Assembly (NCBI RefSeq): GCF_025151215.1
Contig: NZ_CP102286.1
Location: 3,906,001 to 3,970,000, forward strand
Direction of reading: 5' to 3'
Length of the DNA stretch: 64,000 nucleotides
Origin: Parabacteroides merdae ATCC 43184
Lineage (GTDB): Bacteria > Bacteroidota > Bacteroidia > Bacteroidales > Tannerellaceae
In this document: positions 27,638-36,844 of the stretch, in pieces
How positions within the stretch are numbered: position 1 is the first letter of the stretch
How the letters are laid out: each line of letters starts with the position of its first letter
Translations under genes and position numbers: made by a program
The notes under the pieces: model-generated
Databases searched by the model: none
Told to the model about the DNA's origin: nothing
The model's input: only the letters and a program-made list of their open reading frames with translations

Positions 27638-28412
27638 GTCAAAGGAAAAAATCCAGGTTACGGATAATTCTACAATTTCAGTCGATAAAAAGGGTAATGT
27701 ACAAGTTGCTGAAATAGAAATAAAATCAATTGATCGAAAGCAACATTCTGAGCAGGAAAAAGAAGACGAACATCTGAACATGTTGAGTGTCCCAAATGGG
27801 CGACGATCTTCATTGATCTTGTCTGATGGGACAAAAGTATGGATTAATTCAGGAACGGTATTGCAGTTTCCTGAAACATTCGAGAAAGAGAAAAGAGTGC
27901 TCTATGTGAACGGGGAAATCTATATTGAAGTAGCCAAACATCCCCAATGGCCTTTTTATGTTAAAACGAATCAAATGGAAGTACAGGTTTTAGGTACTTC
28001 TTTCGGGATTACTGCGTATGATGACGAAATTTTCCAGACTGTCGTATTAAAAGAAGGAAGCGTCTTTGTTAAGAATAACCAGGGAAATGGACAGACAATT
28101 CAACCTAACCAATGTCTGATGGTTGAAAAAGAAGAAATGACCGTCAAGGACGTTGATGTTTATGATTATATCTCATGGATAGATGGTGTACTTCAATTTC
28201 ATGAGAAAAGTTTACAAAAGGTGTTGAACAGCTTATCACGCTATTATCGTGTCCGTTTTGACTGCCCTATGGAGATTGGGCAGATAAAGTGCTCGGGTAA
28301 TTTGGTCTTGTTTGATGACATTGACCAAGTCTTGCAGACACTTCAACGGACTCTCTCTATTTCTTTTAGCCATCGGGATGAAGTAATAAAAATAGAATAT
28401 GTTCATAAATAA
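27636..28412 (+). pseudogene. fecR anti-sigma factor, 3' part (split by IS)
   Basis: 258 codons from the TTG at 27636 encode the periplasmic FecR domain (SVPNGRRSSLILSDGTKVWINSGT, about 50-73, and VQVLGTSFGITAYDD) and a C-terminal DUF4974-type segment that contacts the STN domain of the SusC partner (ending SISFSHRDEVIKIEYVHK). In the intact gene it would follow VELHL in frame. If translated alone it has no signal peptide or membrane anchor, so it should not reach the periplasm. The susC gene begins 98 bp later. Confidence 0.85.
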
Positions 28413-28509
28413 TAAAAAGCCTATGAGAAAACATACAAAGTGAAGTTTAATTGAAACCAAGTATTTGGTAATATGAATCATGTGATTTTTTTTAATAATT
28501 TATGCTATC

Positions 28510-31500
28510 ATGAAATATCAAAAATTAAAAAGAAATTTGTACACAGCATGCGTAGTCGCAAATTTATTTTTGATTCCTAGTCCTGTACTTTGGGCTGAAC
28601 AATCATATGCGCAGTCTACGCGTTTGTCATTGGAATTATCCAACGCAACGATCAGTGATGTTTTTGCATCTGTTGAGAAAAATAGTGAATATCGTTTCTT
28701 TTATTCTGACGCAGTTCGTGCGGAATTATACCGGAATGTCGATGTGAATATTAAGAATAAAACCATTGACCGAATCTTATCGGAAGTTTTGGATGGTACG
28801 AATCTGACGTATTTCCTTAACGACAGGCAGGTGATGATTATCAGGAAAGAGGAAAAAACGCAGCAAGAGAAAAAAATATCAATCAACGGAACTGTCAGAG
28901 ATGCCCAACAGGAACCTTTGCCCGGAGTCAACGTATTGGTCAAAGGTACGACTATCGGTACGACTACGGATATCGATGGAAATTATTTTATCAGCGTTCC
29001 CGATAAGAATGCAGTGCTAGTCTTCAGTTATATCGGCTTTGAATCGCAAGAAGTGAAGGTTGGTGGACAAATCAATATCAATGTCAATATGTCAGAAGAG
29101 TCTAATAGCCTTGATGAAGTGGTGGTTGTCGGCTATGGCTCTCAGAAAAGAGCTTCTGTAGTCGGTTCTATCACGGCGATAGAGCCTGCTCAGTTACAAC
29201 AAGGGACTACCCGTGCCGTGTCTAACAATCTGGCAGGACAATTGGCTGGTGTGATTGCCGTACAACGTAATGGTGAACCGGGATCTGATGGTTCGGATTT
29301 TTGGATTCGCGGTATCTCTTCTTTTAAGGGGACTGGTGTTTCGCCATTGGTGTTGGTCGATGGGATTGAGCGTACGCTGGATGACTTGTCGGCTGCCGAA
29401 ATCGAATCGTTTTCCGTACTAAAGGATGCAGCGGCTAGTGCTGTATATGGCGTACGAGGTGCAAACGGTGTCATCCTTGTGAAAACGAAGAGAGGTCAAT
29501 TGGGGAAACCGAAAGTCAATTTCCATTTGGAACAAGGTTTTACCAAGCCGACACAGTTGCCTGATTATATCGGTTCGGTAGATTATCTTTCCTTGATGGA
29601 TGAATTGTATATGGATGCCGGTAATCCGAATCCGCTTTATGGAGAGGAAATGATCAACAACTACCGTAATAATGTAGATCCGGAGTTATATCCGAATGTC
29701 AATTGGTTGGATGCCGTATCGAAAGACATGGCTTCCAATACGCGTGGAGATTTGACTATTACCGGTGGTAGCGATATCCTTCGTTATGCGTTGGTCGCAT
29801 CGTATTATGGTGAACGAGGCATCTTTGTTCGGGATGAAAGTAAGGATTGGGATTCGTCTACACGCTTGAACAAATATAATATTCGTTCGAATGTGGATAT
29901 CAATGTGACGAAGACGACTGTTGTGGGCATTAGTATCGGTGGTTACCTGCAAGAACAGAACGGTATGGCTGTCAGTGGACAGGATGTCTGGAATCATGCA
30001 TTTGAAACGCCTCCATTCGTTCATCCGATCCAATATTCAGAGGGACGTGATGTACGTGTCCGGGAACGAACTAATCCATGGGCAGAAGCAACACAACATG
30101 GTTATCAGACAACATCCAGTTCCAAAGTTGAATCATTGTTCTCGGTTGAACAAGATCTGAAATTTATTACTCCCGGTTTGAAATTCAAAGGTCTGTTTTC
30201 TTTTGACCGCTATTCGAAGTCGTGGGTGAAACGGCATCGCACACCAACCTACTACAATCCGGCTACGGGCCGTGATGAGGAAGGTAACTTACTGCTGAGT
30301 GTCGGAACGGACGGACAGGAGTTCCTCGATACGGAAAACAAAGGCGAATGGGGTAATAAGGCTACTTACTTGGAAGGAAATATCACGTACGATCGTACGT
30401 TTGATGGGAAACATGCCGTCAACGCCATGTTTCTTTATAACCAACGCGACTATCAGGACGGCAATGTCGTCCCTTTCCGCCGCATGGGTATCGCCGGACG
30501 TGCTTCCTATACGTATGACAATCGCTACATTGCCGAATTTAACTTTGGATATAACGGCTCCGAAAACTTCACGAAAGGGAACCGCTTTGGTTTCTTCCCC
30601 TCTGTGGCTGTCGGCTATATGCTCTCAGAGGAAAAATTCATGGAGAAATACAAAGATACTTTTTCTAAGATCAAATTCCGTGCTTCTTGGGGGTTGACCG
30701 GTAATGACCAGTTGGATGGCCGTCGTTTTGCCTTTTTGCCGACCATTGATACGGATGGCAGTTATAAATGGGGAGTCAACAACGATTATAACCGTGCTTC
30801 CCGTTTTGAAGGAGAATTTGGGGTGATGAATCTGACTTGGGAAACGGTTGAGAAACTGAATGTCGGAACCGAAATAGGTTTATGGAATGCCTTGGATTTG
30901 CAAGTGGATTGGTTTAAAGAGCAGCGTCGGGACATCTTTATGCAGCGTAACAACATTCCGTCGGCAGCCGGATTCCGCAAAACGCCGTGGGCAAACTATG
31001 GTAAGGTGGATAATATCGGTGTGGATTTGTCGCTGACTTACAACCAACAGATTACAAAAGATTTACATATCGGTTTTAGAGGTACGTTTACATATGCTCA
31101 CAATACGATTGTCGAAATGGATGAAGCGCTCGGTGTTATGGGAACGAACCGCCAACGGACGGGACATTCTGTGAACGAACTGTTCGGGTTAGTGGCAGAC
31201 GGGCTCTTTACGGAAGATGATTTTGTTACTAATGATAAAGGGGATCTGGTGTTGAAAGAAGGTATTCCGTCGCATACGTTTAACAGTGTGCGTCCCGGTG
31301 ATATTAAATATGTGGATATTGATGGTGACGGATCGATCACAAATAAGGATGAGGTTGCCATGGGAGGAACGGTCAATCCGGAAATTGTTTATGGTTTCGG
31401 GGCGACAGCTCGTTATAAGCAGGTCGATTTCAATGTCTTTTTCCAAGGAAACGGTAAGACTCATCGTTTCATCGGTGGTGTGGCTTCGAACTTCTTGCCC

Positions 31501-31869
31501 GGATCTTCACAAGGTGCAATGGGCAATGTCTTGACTAACTACAATGACCGCTGGACTCCGGAAAATCCGAGCGAAGATGTTTTCTATCCGCGCCTAAGCT
31601 ATGGGGCGAATACGAACAACAGCCAGAATTCGACTTGGTGGCTGCGTAATATGAGCATGCTGCGTATGAAGGATATAGAAGTCGGATATACGTTGCCCAA
31701 ACGTTGGATGAGTCGGATCGGATTGGAAAATATCCGCCTGTATGCTAAAGGGTCAAATTTATTGACATTCTCGGCTTTTGATCTCTGGGACCCGGAACTT
31801 GATACGCAGAACGGTGCGAAATACCCGATTATGAAATCTGTCTCATTCGGTATTGATGTTAATTTCTAA
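28510..31869 (+). CDS. SusC-family TonB-dependent transporter with STN domain
   Basis: 1119 aa. A long signal peptide (about 1-34) is followed by a secretin/TonB short N-terminal (STN) domain (about 45-110, ISDVFASVEKNSEYRFFYSD), a carboxypeptidase-D-like domain (about 122-200, INGTVRDAQQEPLPGVNVLV), the SusC plug starting EVVVVGYGSQKRASVVGS and a large barrel ending FGIDVNF. It forms the outer-membrane channel of a SusCD pair with the SusD protein encoded 29 bp downstream. The STN domain signals to a FecR anti-sigma factor, so this transporter should control its own expression; here that FecR is disrupted. The glycan or other ligand is unknown: no glycoside hydrolase genes are nearby. Confidence 0.93.
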   Translation: MKYQKLKRNLYTACVVANLFLIPSPVLWAEQSYAQSTRLSLELSNATISDVFASVEKNSEYRFFYSDAVRAELYRNVDVNIKNKTIDRILSEVLDGTNLTYFLNDRQVMIIRKEEKTQQEKKISINGTVRDAQQEPLPGVNVLVKGTTIGTTTDIDGNYFISVPDKNAVLVFSYIGFESQEVKVGGQININVNMSEESNSLDEVVVVGYGSQKRASVVGSITAIEPAQLQQGTTRAVSNNLAGQLAGVIAVQRNGEPGSDGSDFWIRGISSFKGTGVSPLVLVDGIERTLDDLSAAEIESFSVLKDAAASAVYGVRGANGVILVKTKRGQLGKPKVNFHLEQGFTKPTQLPDYIGSVDYLSLMDELYMDAGNPNPLYGEEMINNYRNNVDPELYPNVNWLDAVSKDMASNTRGDLTITGGSDILRYALVASYYGERGIFVRDESKDWDSSTRLNKYNIRSNVDINVTKTTVVGISIGGYLQEQNGMAVSGQDVWNHAFETPPFVHPIQYSEGRDVRVRERTNPWAEATQHGYQTTSSSKVESLFSVEQDLKFITPGLKFKGLFSFDRYSKSWVKRHRTPTYYNPATGRDEEGNLLLSVGTDGQEFLDTENKGEWGNKATYLEGNITYDRTFDGKHAVNAMFLYNQRDYQDGNVVPFRRMGIAGRASYTYDNRYIAEFNFGYNGSENFTKGNRFGFFPSVAVGYMLSEEKFMEKYKDTFSKIKFRASWGLTGNDQLDGRRFAFLPTIDTDGSYKWGVNNDYNRASRFEGEFGVMNLTWETVEKLNVGTEIGLWNALDLQVDWFKEQRRDIFMQRNNIPSAAGFRKTPWANYGKVDNIGVDLSLTYNQQITKDLHIGFRGTFTYAHNTIVEMDEALGVMGTNRQRTGHSVNELFGLVADGLFTEDDFVTNDKGDLVLKEGIPSHTFNSVRPGDIKYVDIDGDGSITNKDEVAMGGTVNPEIVYGFGATARYKQVDFNVFFQGNGKTHRFIGGVASNFLPGSSQGAMGNVLTNYNDRWTPENPSEDVFYPRLSYGANTNNSQNSTWWLRNMSMLRMKDIEVGYTLPKRWMSRIGLENIRLYAKGSNLLTFSAFDLWDPELDTQNGAKYPIMKSVSFGIDVNF

Positions 31870-31898
31870 TTTGAGTTTAAGTTTATAAAAATAGAATC

Positions 31899-33857
31899 AT
31901 GAAACTGTTTAAATACATAACGATAGCTTTTTCAAGTCTTTTTATGTGTGGTTGTTCGGACTATTTGGATAATGCTCCGGATGATACATTGACAATGGAA
32001 ATGGTCTTCAATGATAGAACTCGTACAGAGGATTGGTTATCAGGTGTATATAATCGTATTCCAGATAATTATTGGGATTTGTTGAAAGTTTGGGGGTATG
32101 ACTCGATGGGGGATGATTTGGATCCGTCGCAGCGTTGGTATCAATGGTGGGGGAATTCACTGAACTTCATCATCGGACAGTGGTTTACTAGTTCGACCTG
32201 GGATGCTGCCATTTGGAGTGCGAACCCGATTCGTATTCGTTCGGCTTATCTTTTCATTGAAAATGCTCACGCTTTGCCGGATCAGGGGGTGAGTGAGGCT
32301 AACATCGAACGGATGAAGGATGAATGTCGTTTTTTGATTGCCTATTATTATTGGCAAATGATTGAAGCTTATGGAAGTGTTCCTTTTTTCGATGGACTGG
32401 CAGATGTGAATGATCCGAATTTGATGCGTGGACAAATGCCTTTCGATGAAATGGTAGATTGGATTGATGCACAGTTGGTTGACCTTTCCAAGAAACTTCC
32501 GGCTTCTTACTTGAATGAATCTACACAATTTTATGGCCGTGCCACTTCCATCATGTGTTTGGCGGTTCGTGCCCGTATGTTGTTGTTTGCTGCAAGTCCG
32601 TTGGTAAATGGGAACGAATGGTATGCAGGTTTCAAAAATTATGATGGTAAATTCCGGTTCAGCCAAACTTACGATCCTGCAAAATGGAAACGTGCCGCTG
32701 ATGCTAACCGGGAGTTGATCGAAGCAGCACATGCTGCCGGTCATGATTTGGTACGTGAATATAATGCCGATGGCAGTATTGATCCTTTCATGTCTTGTTA
32801 TAATGTGTTTTTCCTGCGCGGCGATCAGAATCCTGAAGCTCTGTTCATCCGTTCCGACTGTAATTTCAGTGAGTTTGAAAAACATGCTACTCCGCGTGGA
32901 GCTTCCGGTAACGGCGGTTTGGGTGTCTATCAGACATTGGTCGATGCCTTCGCCATGAAGGATGGTTCCCTTCCGATTACCGGTTATGATGGCAATTATG
33001 GAAAACCGATTATCAACAAGGAATCCGGCTATACGGAACGCGGTTTTTCTGCGCAAAAGGATATCCGTAAAACTAAGTACAATCTTTACCGTAATTGTCC
33101 GGGAGCTACAGTCGACTCGGTTGGTGCAGATGGTTGCACCTATAATCAAGTGGCTGCCTCCGGCACTTACAATATGTATGTCGGTCGTGAACCTCGTTTC
33201 TATTTGACGGTGATGTGGAATCGTCAGTGGTATCATCAGGCAGAACGTGAAGTACAAATGATGTCGAACGAACAAGACGGCGGCCCTACGCATGACGCTC
33301 CGCAAAACGGTTATCTGAACCGTAAGAAAGTCTCATTGGATCAAAACCAGCGTAACGGTATACACCCGTATCGTCCGGGTATCCTTTACCGTTTGGGCGA
33401 GGCTTATCTGAATTATGCCGAGGCTTTGAATGAGTGCGATCCGGGTAATCCTGACATCTTGAAGTATCTGAACTTGATTCGTGAACGTGCCGGTATGCCG
33501 CAGTATGGAACCGGAAAGGATAGTAATGGCTTTGATAAAATTCCATTGAACGGCCAGGATGAGGTGCGCGAAGCGATCTATCATGAACGTCGCGTAGAAC
33601 TTTGCTGTGAAAACGGCTTGCGTTATTTAGACCTCCGTCGTTGGAAGAAAGCGGAAGAAGTGTTGAATCAACCTATGTATGGTATGAATTTCAGTGGAAC
33701 GAAGCTGTCGGATGATCCAAATGATGCTGCTGCATTCTTCAAGCGCACGCAATATATCAAACGTGTCTACGAGCGTAAATTCTATTGGTATCCGATCTAT
33801 CAAGATCAAATAGATAAAGACCCGACACTTGTTCAGGCTCCGTTCTGGGACAAGTGA
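31899..33857 (+). CDS. SusD/RagB-family outer-membrane lipoprotein
   Basis: 652 aa. The signal peptide ends with a lipobox (LFMCGC) followed by SDYLDNAPDD, the usual SusD N-terminus. Helical TPR-like segments include AYYYWQMIEAYGSVPFF and ATSIMCLAVRARMLLFAASP, and the C-terminal conserved region has YLNYAEALNECD, LNLIRERAGMPQYG and EAIYHERRVELCCENGLRYLDLRRW. SusD forms the lid over the SusC channel and binds substrate at the cell surface. The gene is cotranscribed with susC and is followed by a perfect bidirectional terminator at 33886-33911. No hydrolases follow, so this is a minimal SusCD pair. Confidence 0.93.
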   Translation: MKLFKYITIAFSSLFMCGCSDYLDNAPDDTLTMEMVFNDRTRTEDWLSGVYNRIPDNYWDLLKVWGYDSMGDDLDPSQRWYQWWGNSLNFIIGQWFTSSTWDAAIWSANPIRIRSAYLFIENAHALPDQGVSEANIERMKDECRFLIAYYYWQMIEAYGSVPFFDGLADVNDPNLMRGQMPFDEMVDWIDAQLVDLSKKLPASYLNESTQFYGRATSIMCLAVRARMLLFAASPLVNGNEWYAGFKNYDGKFRFSQTYDPAKWKRAADANRELIEAAHAAGHDLVREYNADGSIDPFMSCYNVFFLRGDQNPEALFIRSDCNFSEFEKHATPRGASGNGGLGVYQTLVDAFAMKDGSLPITGYDGNYGKPIINKESGYTERGFSAQKDIRKTKYNLYRNCPGATVDSVGADGCTYNQVAASGTYNMYVGREPRFYLTVMWNRQWYHQAEREVQMMSNEQDGGPTHDAPQNGYLNRKKVSLDQNQRNGIHPYRPGILYRLGEAYLNYAEALNECDPGNPDILKYLNLIRERAGMPQYGTGKDSNGFDKIPLNGQDEVREAIYHERRVELCCENGLRYLDLRRWKKAEEVLNQPMYGMNFSGTKLSDDPNDAAAFFKRTQYIKRVYERKFYWYPIYQDQIDKDPTLVQAPFWDK

Positions 33858-33885
33858 GAATGTACAAAAAGTTATTCGTAATGCT

Positions 33886-33911
33886 AAAGAGGGGCAAAAC
33901 AGCCCCTCTTT
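33886..33911. terminator. Bidirectional terminator between susD and the ECF sigma gene
   Basis: AAAGAGGGGC (33886-33895) pairs perfectly with GCCCCTCTTT (33902-33911). A- and T-rich flanks on both sides suit the convergent genes. Confidence 0.8.
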
Positions 33912-33916
33912 ATTGT

Positions 33917-34453
33917 TTATCTCAGGAACATCAGTAGAAACAATAGTTCAATTTTTCCTTGTTGCATACGTTCTATGGCACGGTAGATCATTTTTCGCAC
34001 ACTTTTGGGTGTGATATTGAGTATTTCGGAAATTTCTTGTATGGAGAGTGCTTTGATAAAGCGCAAATATATGACTTCCCGCTGCTTGTTTGTCAATAAA
34101 TTCAATAGGCTTTCAACCTCTTTCTCATAGTTTCTTCTTTCTTCTTCATCCTCCATTAAAGCTTCGGCATCAACTTCTATTTTGAAATTATATTCGACTT
34201 CTTCTTCTAAGCTAAGCCAGTTCGCCTGTTTACGTAAAGATGTTATTATCTTGTTCTTGAGAGCACTAAACAGATAGGATTTCGGAGAACCGAGAATTTC
34301 TATTTTATCAGCCGATTCAAACAAGTGCAAAAAGAGATCATGTATTGCATCTAATACAAAATCTTTTTCCACTCCAAAGGCTATTCCATAGGCGAACAAC
34401 TCATCTATATAGTTCTCATACCATTTATCAATTTCTGATTTGATATTTGACAT
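33917..34453 (-). CDS. ECF-type RNA polymerase sigma factor
   Basis: 178 aa. Region 2 (about 25-90, AIHDLFLHLFESADKIEILGSPKSYLFSALKNKII) and region 4 (about 120-170, LLTNKQREVIYLRFIKALSIQEISEILNITPKSVRKMIYRA with its helix-turn-helix) match Bacteroidota ECF sigma factors that pair with FecR anti-sigma proteins. Such sigma genes normally sit directly upstream of fecR. Here it lies 8 kb away, convergent with susD, and is the only ECF gene in view, so pairing with the split fecR is likely but unproven. Acidic residues are abundant in the inter-domain linker (AEALMEDEEE). Confidence 0.85.
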   Translation of the reverse strand: MSNIKSEIDKWYENYIDELFAYGIAFGVEKDFVLDAIHDLFLHLFESADKIEILGSPKSYLFSALKNKIITSLRKQANWLSLEEEVEYNFKIEVDAEALMEDEEERRNYEKEVESLLNLLTNKQREVIYLRFIKALSIQEISEILNITPKSVRKMIYRAIERMQQGKIELLFLLMFLR

Positions 34454-34483
34454 TTCGTATTGGTACAGTGAAATTCAAAACCG

Positions 34484-34491
34484 CAAAAATA
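34484..34491 (-). promoter_or_regulatory. -7 box for ECF sigma gene
   Basis: On the minus strand TATTTTTG fits TAnnTTTG, 31 bp upstream of the sigma ATG. Confidence 0.45.
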
Positions 34492-34621
34492 TAGAATCTC
34501 ATTCGAATAGGCAATGAAATATCAAGGCTACGCACCAAAATTGTAATTGCCTTAGTTGTTCAACAGGGTGACCGTATCACAATTTTCTAAGGTTGTAATC
34601 TCTATACGGAGTTTTCACAAA

Positions 34622-34722
34622 TCCTCTATCACTCTATCACTACGAAGGTTATGGCTATTAATATTCAAGCGTTAGAGGCAGTGATACAGGACGTTTTCCT
34701 CTATCACTCCTCTATCACTTCT
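34622..34722. repeat. CTCTATCAC repeat cluster
   Basis: Two pairs of direct repeats, CTCTATCACTCTATCAC near 34624-34640 and CTCTATCACTCCTCTATCAC near 34700-34719. The segment between them holds a partial inverted copy (GTTAGAGGCAGTGATA). It lies in the 829-bp gap between the sigma factor and the acyltransferase; I see no gene in the gap. Confidence 0.55.
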
Positions 34723-34913
34723 GACACATGGTGCTTTTATCATATAATTGAAAACCAGTGTGTTGCCTTCTTTTGCTTTTGAAAAAGCATATAAAATAAT
34801 CGAATAAACAAATGTAAAAACGAATATAACAGGTATTAAATTGGCGAAATACGGTTCTTCATTTCACAAAAGCCCTCTCTTTTTTTAGCAGAAACAAGCA
34901 GATAATTCCGTAA

Positions 34914-35005
34914 ACACCCCCATGTTGCCATCCTTAACATCCGGGTGTAGAGAGTCGGTACATCCGGGTGTAAGAGGGGGCAACATGGGGATGTCCGGCA
35001 ACAAA
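34914..35005. repeat. 23-bp tandem repeat array with inverted ends
   Basis: Units at 34937-34959, 34960-34982 and a diverged third at 34983-35005 begin ACATCCGGGTGTA (third: ACATGGGGATGTC). CCCCATGTTGCC just before the array is the exact reverse complement of GGCAACATGGGG at its end (about 34979-34990). Short ORFs crossing it on both strands look spurious. Confidence 0.7.
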
Positions 35006-35170
35006 AGTGCCTTGCCGGACAATAAAAACCACCCGGTTTTACCTATTTTTATAGCCGTTTTTAGAGAAAAAGGCTCTGTTTTTTTGGGGTATATTTCATG
35101 CGATTTCCGGGTGTTGGTGCGGTTGCCCTGGTTGTTCAAACCTGTTTGAGAGGATTTCCGGCTTTTTTCC

Positions 35171-35178
35171 TATCTTTG
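35171..35178 (+). promoter_or_regulatory. -7 box for acyltransferase-3 gene
   Basis: TATCTTTG fits TAnnTTTG; about 105 bp before the ATG at 35283, leaving a leader of about 95 nt. Confidence 0.5.
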
Positions 35179-35282
35179 CCGCCAATTAAGCAGTATCTGG
35201 AAAATTACGAAATTTTCCGCCATGAATGCATGCTTCGCCTAAAGAATTAAATCTCTTATTAATATAGTAATTAAGCAAAAAA

Positions 35283-36371
35283 ATGAAACGTATAGTTTTT
35301 TTGGATTATGTACGCGTGTTCGCATGTTTCCTTGTTATGGTCGTCCACGCCAGTGAAAACTTTTACGGTGCCCCCGGTTCGACGGACATGGTGGGACCGC
35401 AAGCCTTTCTGGCAAATGAGTCAGACCGGCTATGGGTGTCCATATACGATGGGTTTTCGCGTATGGCCGTGCCGTTGTTTATAATAGTCTCCGCTTTTCT
35501 TCTTGCGCCGATGAAGGAAGGGCAGACCATGTGGCAGTTCTATCGTCGGCGTTGTATCCGCATTCTACCACCGTTTTTCATATTCATGATACTCTACAGT
35601 ACTCTGCCGATGTTGTGGGGACAGATTGATGGAGCGACCTCGATCAAGGATCTGTCGCGGATATTTCTGAACTTCCCGACGCTGGCCGGGCATCTATGGT
35701 TTATGTATCCCTTGATCAGCATTTACCTGTTTATTCCTATCATCTCGCCCTGGTTGAGCAGAGTGACGGTCAAAGAAGAACGTTTCTTTATCGGGTTGTT
35801 TCTCTTGTCGACCTGTATGCCATATCTGAACCGTTGGTTCGGAGAAGTGTGGGGACAGTGCTTTTGGAACGAATACCATATGCTGTGGTATTTCTCCGGT
35901 TACTTAGGCTATCTTGTGCTCGCACATTATATACATGTCCATCTGACCTGGAACCGTTCCAAACGTTTTATTATCGGAATTGTTTCGATGCTCATTGGTG
36001 CAGCTATTACCATATATTCGTTCTATGTTCAGGCCGTTCCCGGAGAAATACTCCCCACGCCCGTGCTGGAAATAGGGTGGGCTTTCTGCACCATCAACTG
36101 TGTGTTGCTTACGGCCGGCACGTTCCTGATGTTCAGTTGTATTGAACTTCCCGAAACTCCGCGCTTCGTATTGGAACTCTCTAAACTCAGCTATGGGATG
36201 TATCTGATGCATATCTTTTGGCTCGGTCTGTGGGTGGCGGTGTTCAAGTCCGTCTTGCCGTTACCGACTGTTGCCGCCATTCCTGCGATTGCGACATGCA
36301 CGTTCATTTGCTGCTTCGTGACAACCAAGGTTATTTCGCTCATTCCGGGCGGCAAATGGATCGTCGGGTAG
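35283..36371 (+). CDS. Acyltransferase-3 family membrane protein
   Basis: 362 aa, about ten hydrophobic segments. The N-terminal FLDYVRVFACFLVMVVHASE contains the family R and the conserved membrane histidine, FYRRRCIRILPPF is the typical basic loop after TM2, and GHLWFMYPLISIYL is the middle signature. The family (OafA/WecH-like) moves O-acetyl or other acyl groups onto exported sugars, lipopolysaccharide or exopolysaccharide at the inner membrane. It stands alone between two tandem-repeat arrays; no glycan synthesis genes are adjacent, so the acceptor is unknown. Confidence 0.82.
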   Translation: MKRIVFLDYVRVFACFLVMVVHASENFYGAPGSTDMVGPQAFLANESDRLWVSIYDGFSRMAVPLFIIVSAFLLAPMKEGQTMWQFYRRRCIRILPPFFIFMILYSTLPMLWGQIDGATSIKDLSRIFLNFPTLAGHLWFMYPLISIYLFIPIISPWLSRVTVKEERFFIGLFLLSTCMPYLNRWFGEVWGQCFWNEYHMLWYFSGYLGYLVLAHYIHVHLTWNRSKRFIIGIVSMLIGAAITIYSFYVQAVPGEILPTPVLEIGWAFCTINCVLLTAGTFLMFSCIELPETPRFVLELSKLSYGMYLMHIFWLGLWVAVFKSVLPLPTVAAIPAIATCTFICCFVTTKVISLIPGGKWIVG

Positions 36372-36446
36372 AATATATTCGTTTGTTACTTTCGATTTTC
36401 ACTTTGTAAGGGGTAAAAAGATCGTTATCCCTTCATTTATTCTAAA

Positions 36447-36530
36447 ATCAGCGATAGCAATTCTGTAATCAGTGGCAGTGATTATATAATTGCTGTCGCT
36501 GATTTTGTAATTGCTGTCACTGATTACAGA
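36447..36530. repeat. 21-bp tandem repeat array with inverted ends
   Basis: Four contiguous 21-bp units at 36447-36467, 36468-36488, 36489-36509 and 36510-36530. Units 1-2 read ATCAGYG.YAG..AT, and units 3-4 are the opposite orientation (ATTGCTGTCRCTGAT). TTCTGTAATCAGTG near 36461 and CACTGATTACAGAA near 36517 are exact 14-bp reverse complements. It lies between the acyltransferase gene and the riboswitch promoter. Confidence 0.8.
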
Positions 36531-36591
36531 ATATTTCGTGTGTCCGTACCGAATTTTGGCGATCGAAATAGAGCGTATCAGAAAAAAAGTT

Positions 36592-36599
36592 TACATTTG
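36592..36599 (+). promoter_or_regulatory. -7 box for riboswitch-carboxylase transcript
   Basis: TACATTTG fits TAnnTTTG, immediately upstream of the riboswitch. Confidence 0.6.
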
Positions 36600-36604
36600 C
36601 CACC

Positions 36605-36813
36605 GAATCGGTTCTGTATTTCCCGTTCGGGAATATGGATTAAAAGGGAATCGGGTGTAAATCCCGGACAGTCCCGCTGCTGTGAAGCTCCGTTTTAACA
36701 TCTTGGAACTACTTTCGCCACTGACTTGTTATAATTAAGTCGGGAAGGCTTCAGGATGGGAGTCAGTCAGAAGACCTGCCGTTCATTATAAGGTTCATAT
36801 CCTCGTGGGTTAG
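36605..36813 (+). ncRNA. Cobalamin riboswitch (biotin-dependent carboxylase operon)
   Basis: The core at 36637-36780 shows AAAAGGGAATCGGGTG, GACAGTCCCGCTGCTGT, GCCACTG, GGGAAGGC and CAGTCAGAAGACCTGCC in the correct order. It is followed by CCTCGTGGGTTAGG, shared with the riboswitch at 45082, probably the expression platform and kissing-loop partner. The carboxylase start lies 8 to 32 nt beyond, so control at the level of translation initiation is plausible. Confidence 0.93.
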
Positions 36814-36844
36814 GCTATGGATGCGAAACATAAATACAATAAAT

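Noticed and set aside
32157..33305. 382-codon antisense ORF within susD
   Set aside because: Shadow of a well-supported SusD gene; no domain recognised.
34885..35149. Overlapping ORFs on both strands of the sigma-acyltransferase gap
   Set aside because: Both are generated by the 23-bp repeat array and lack conserved features.
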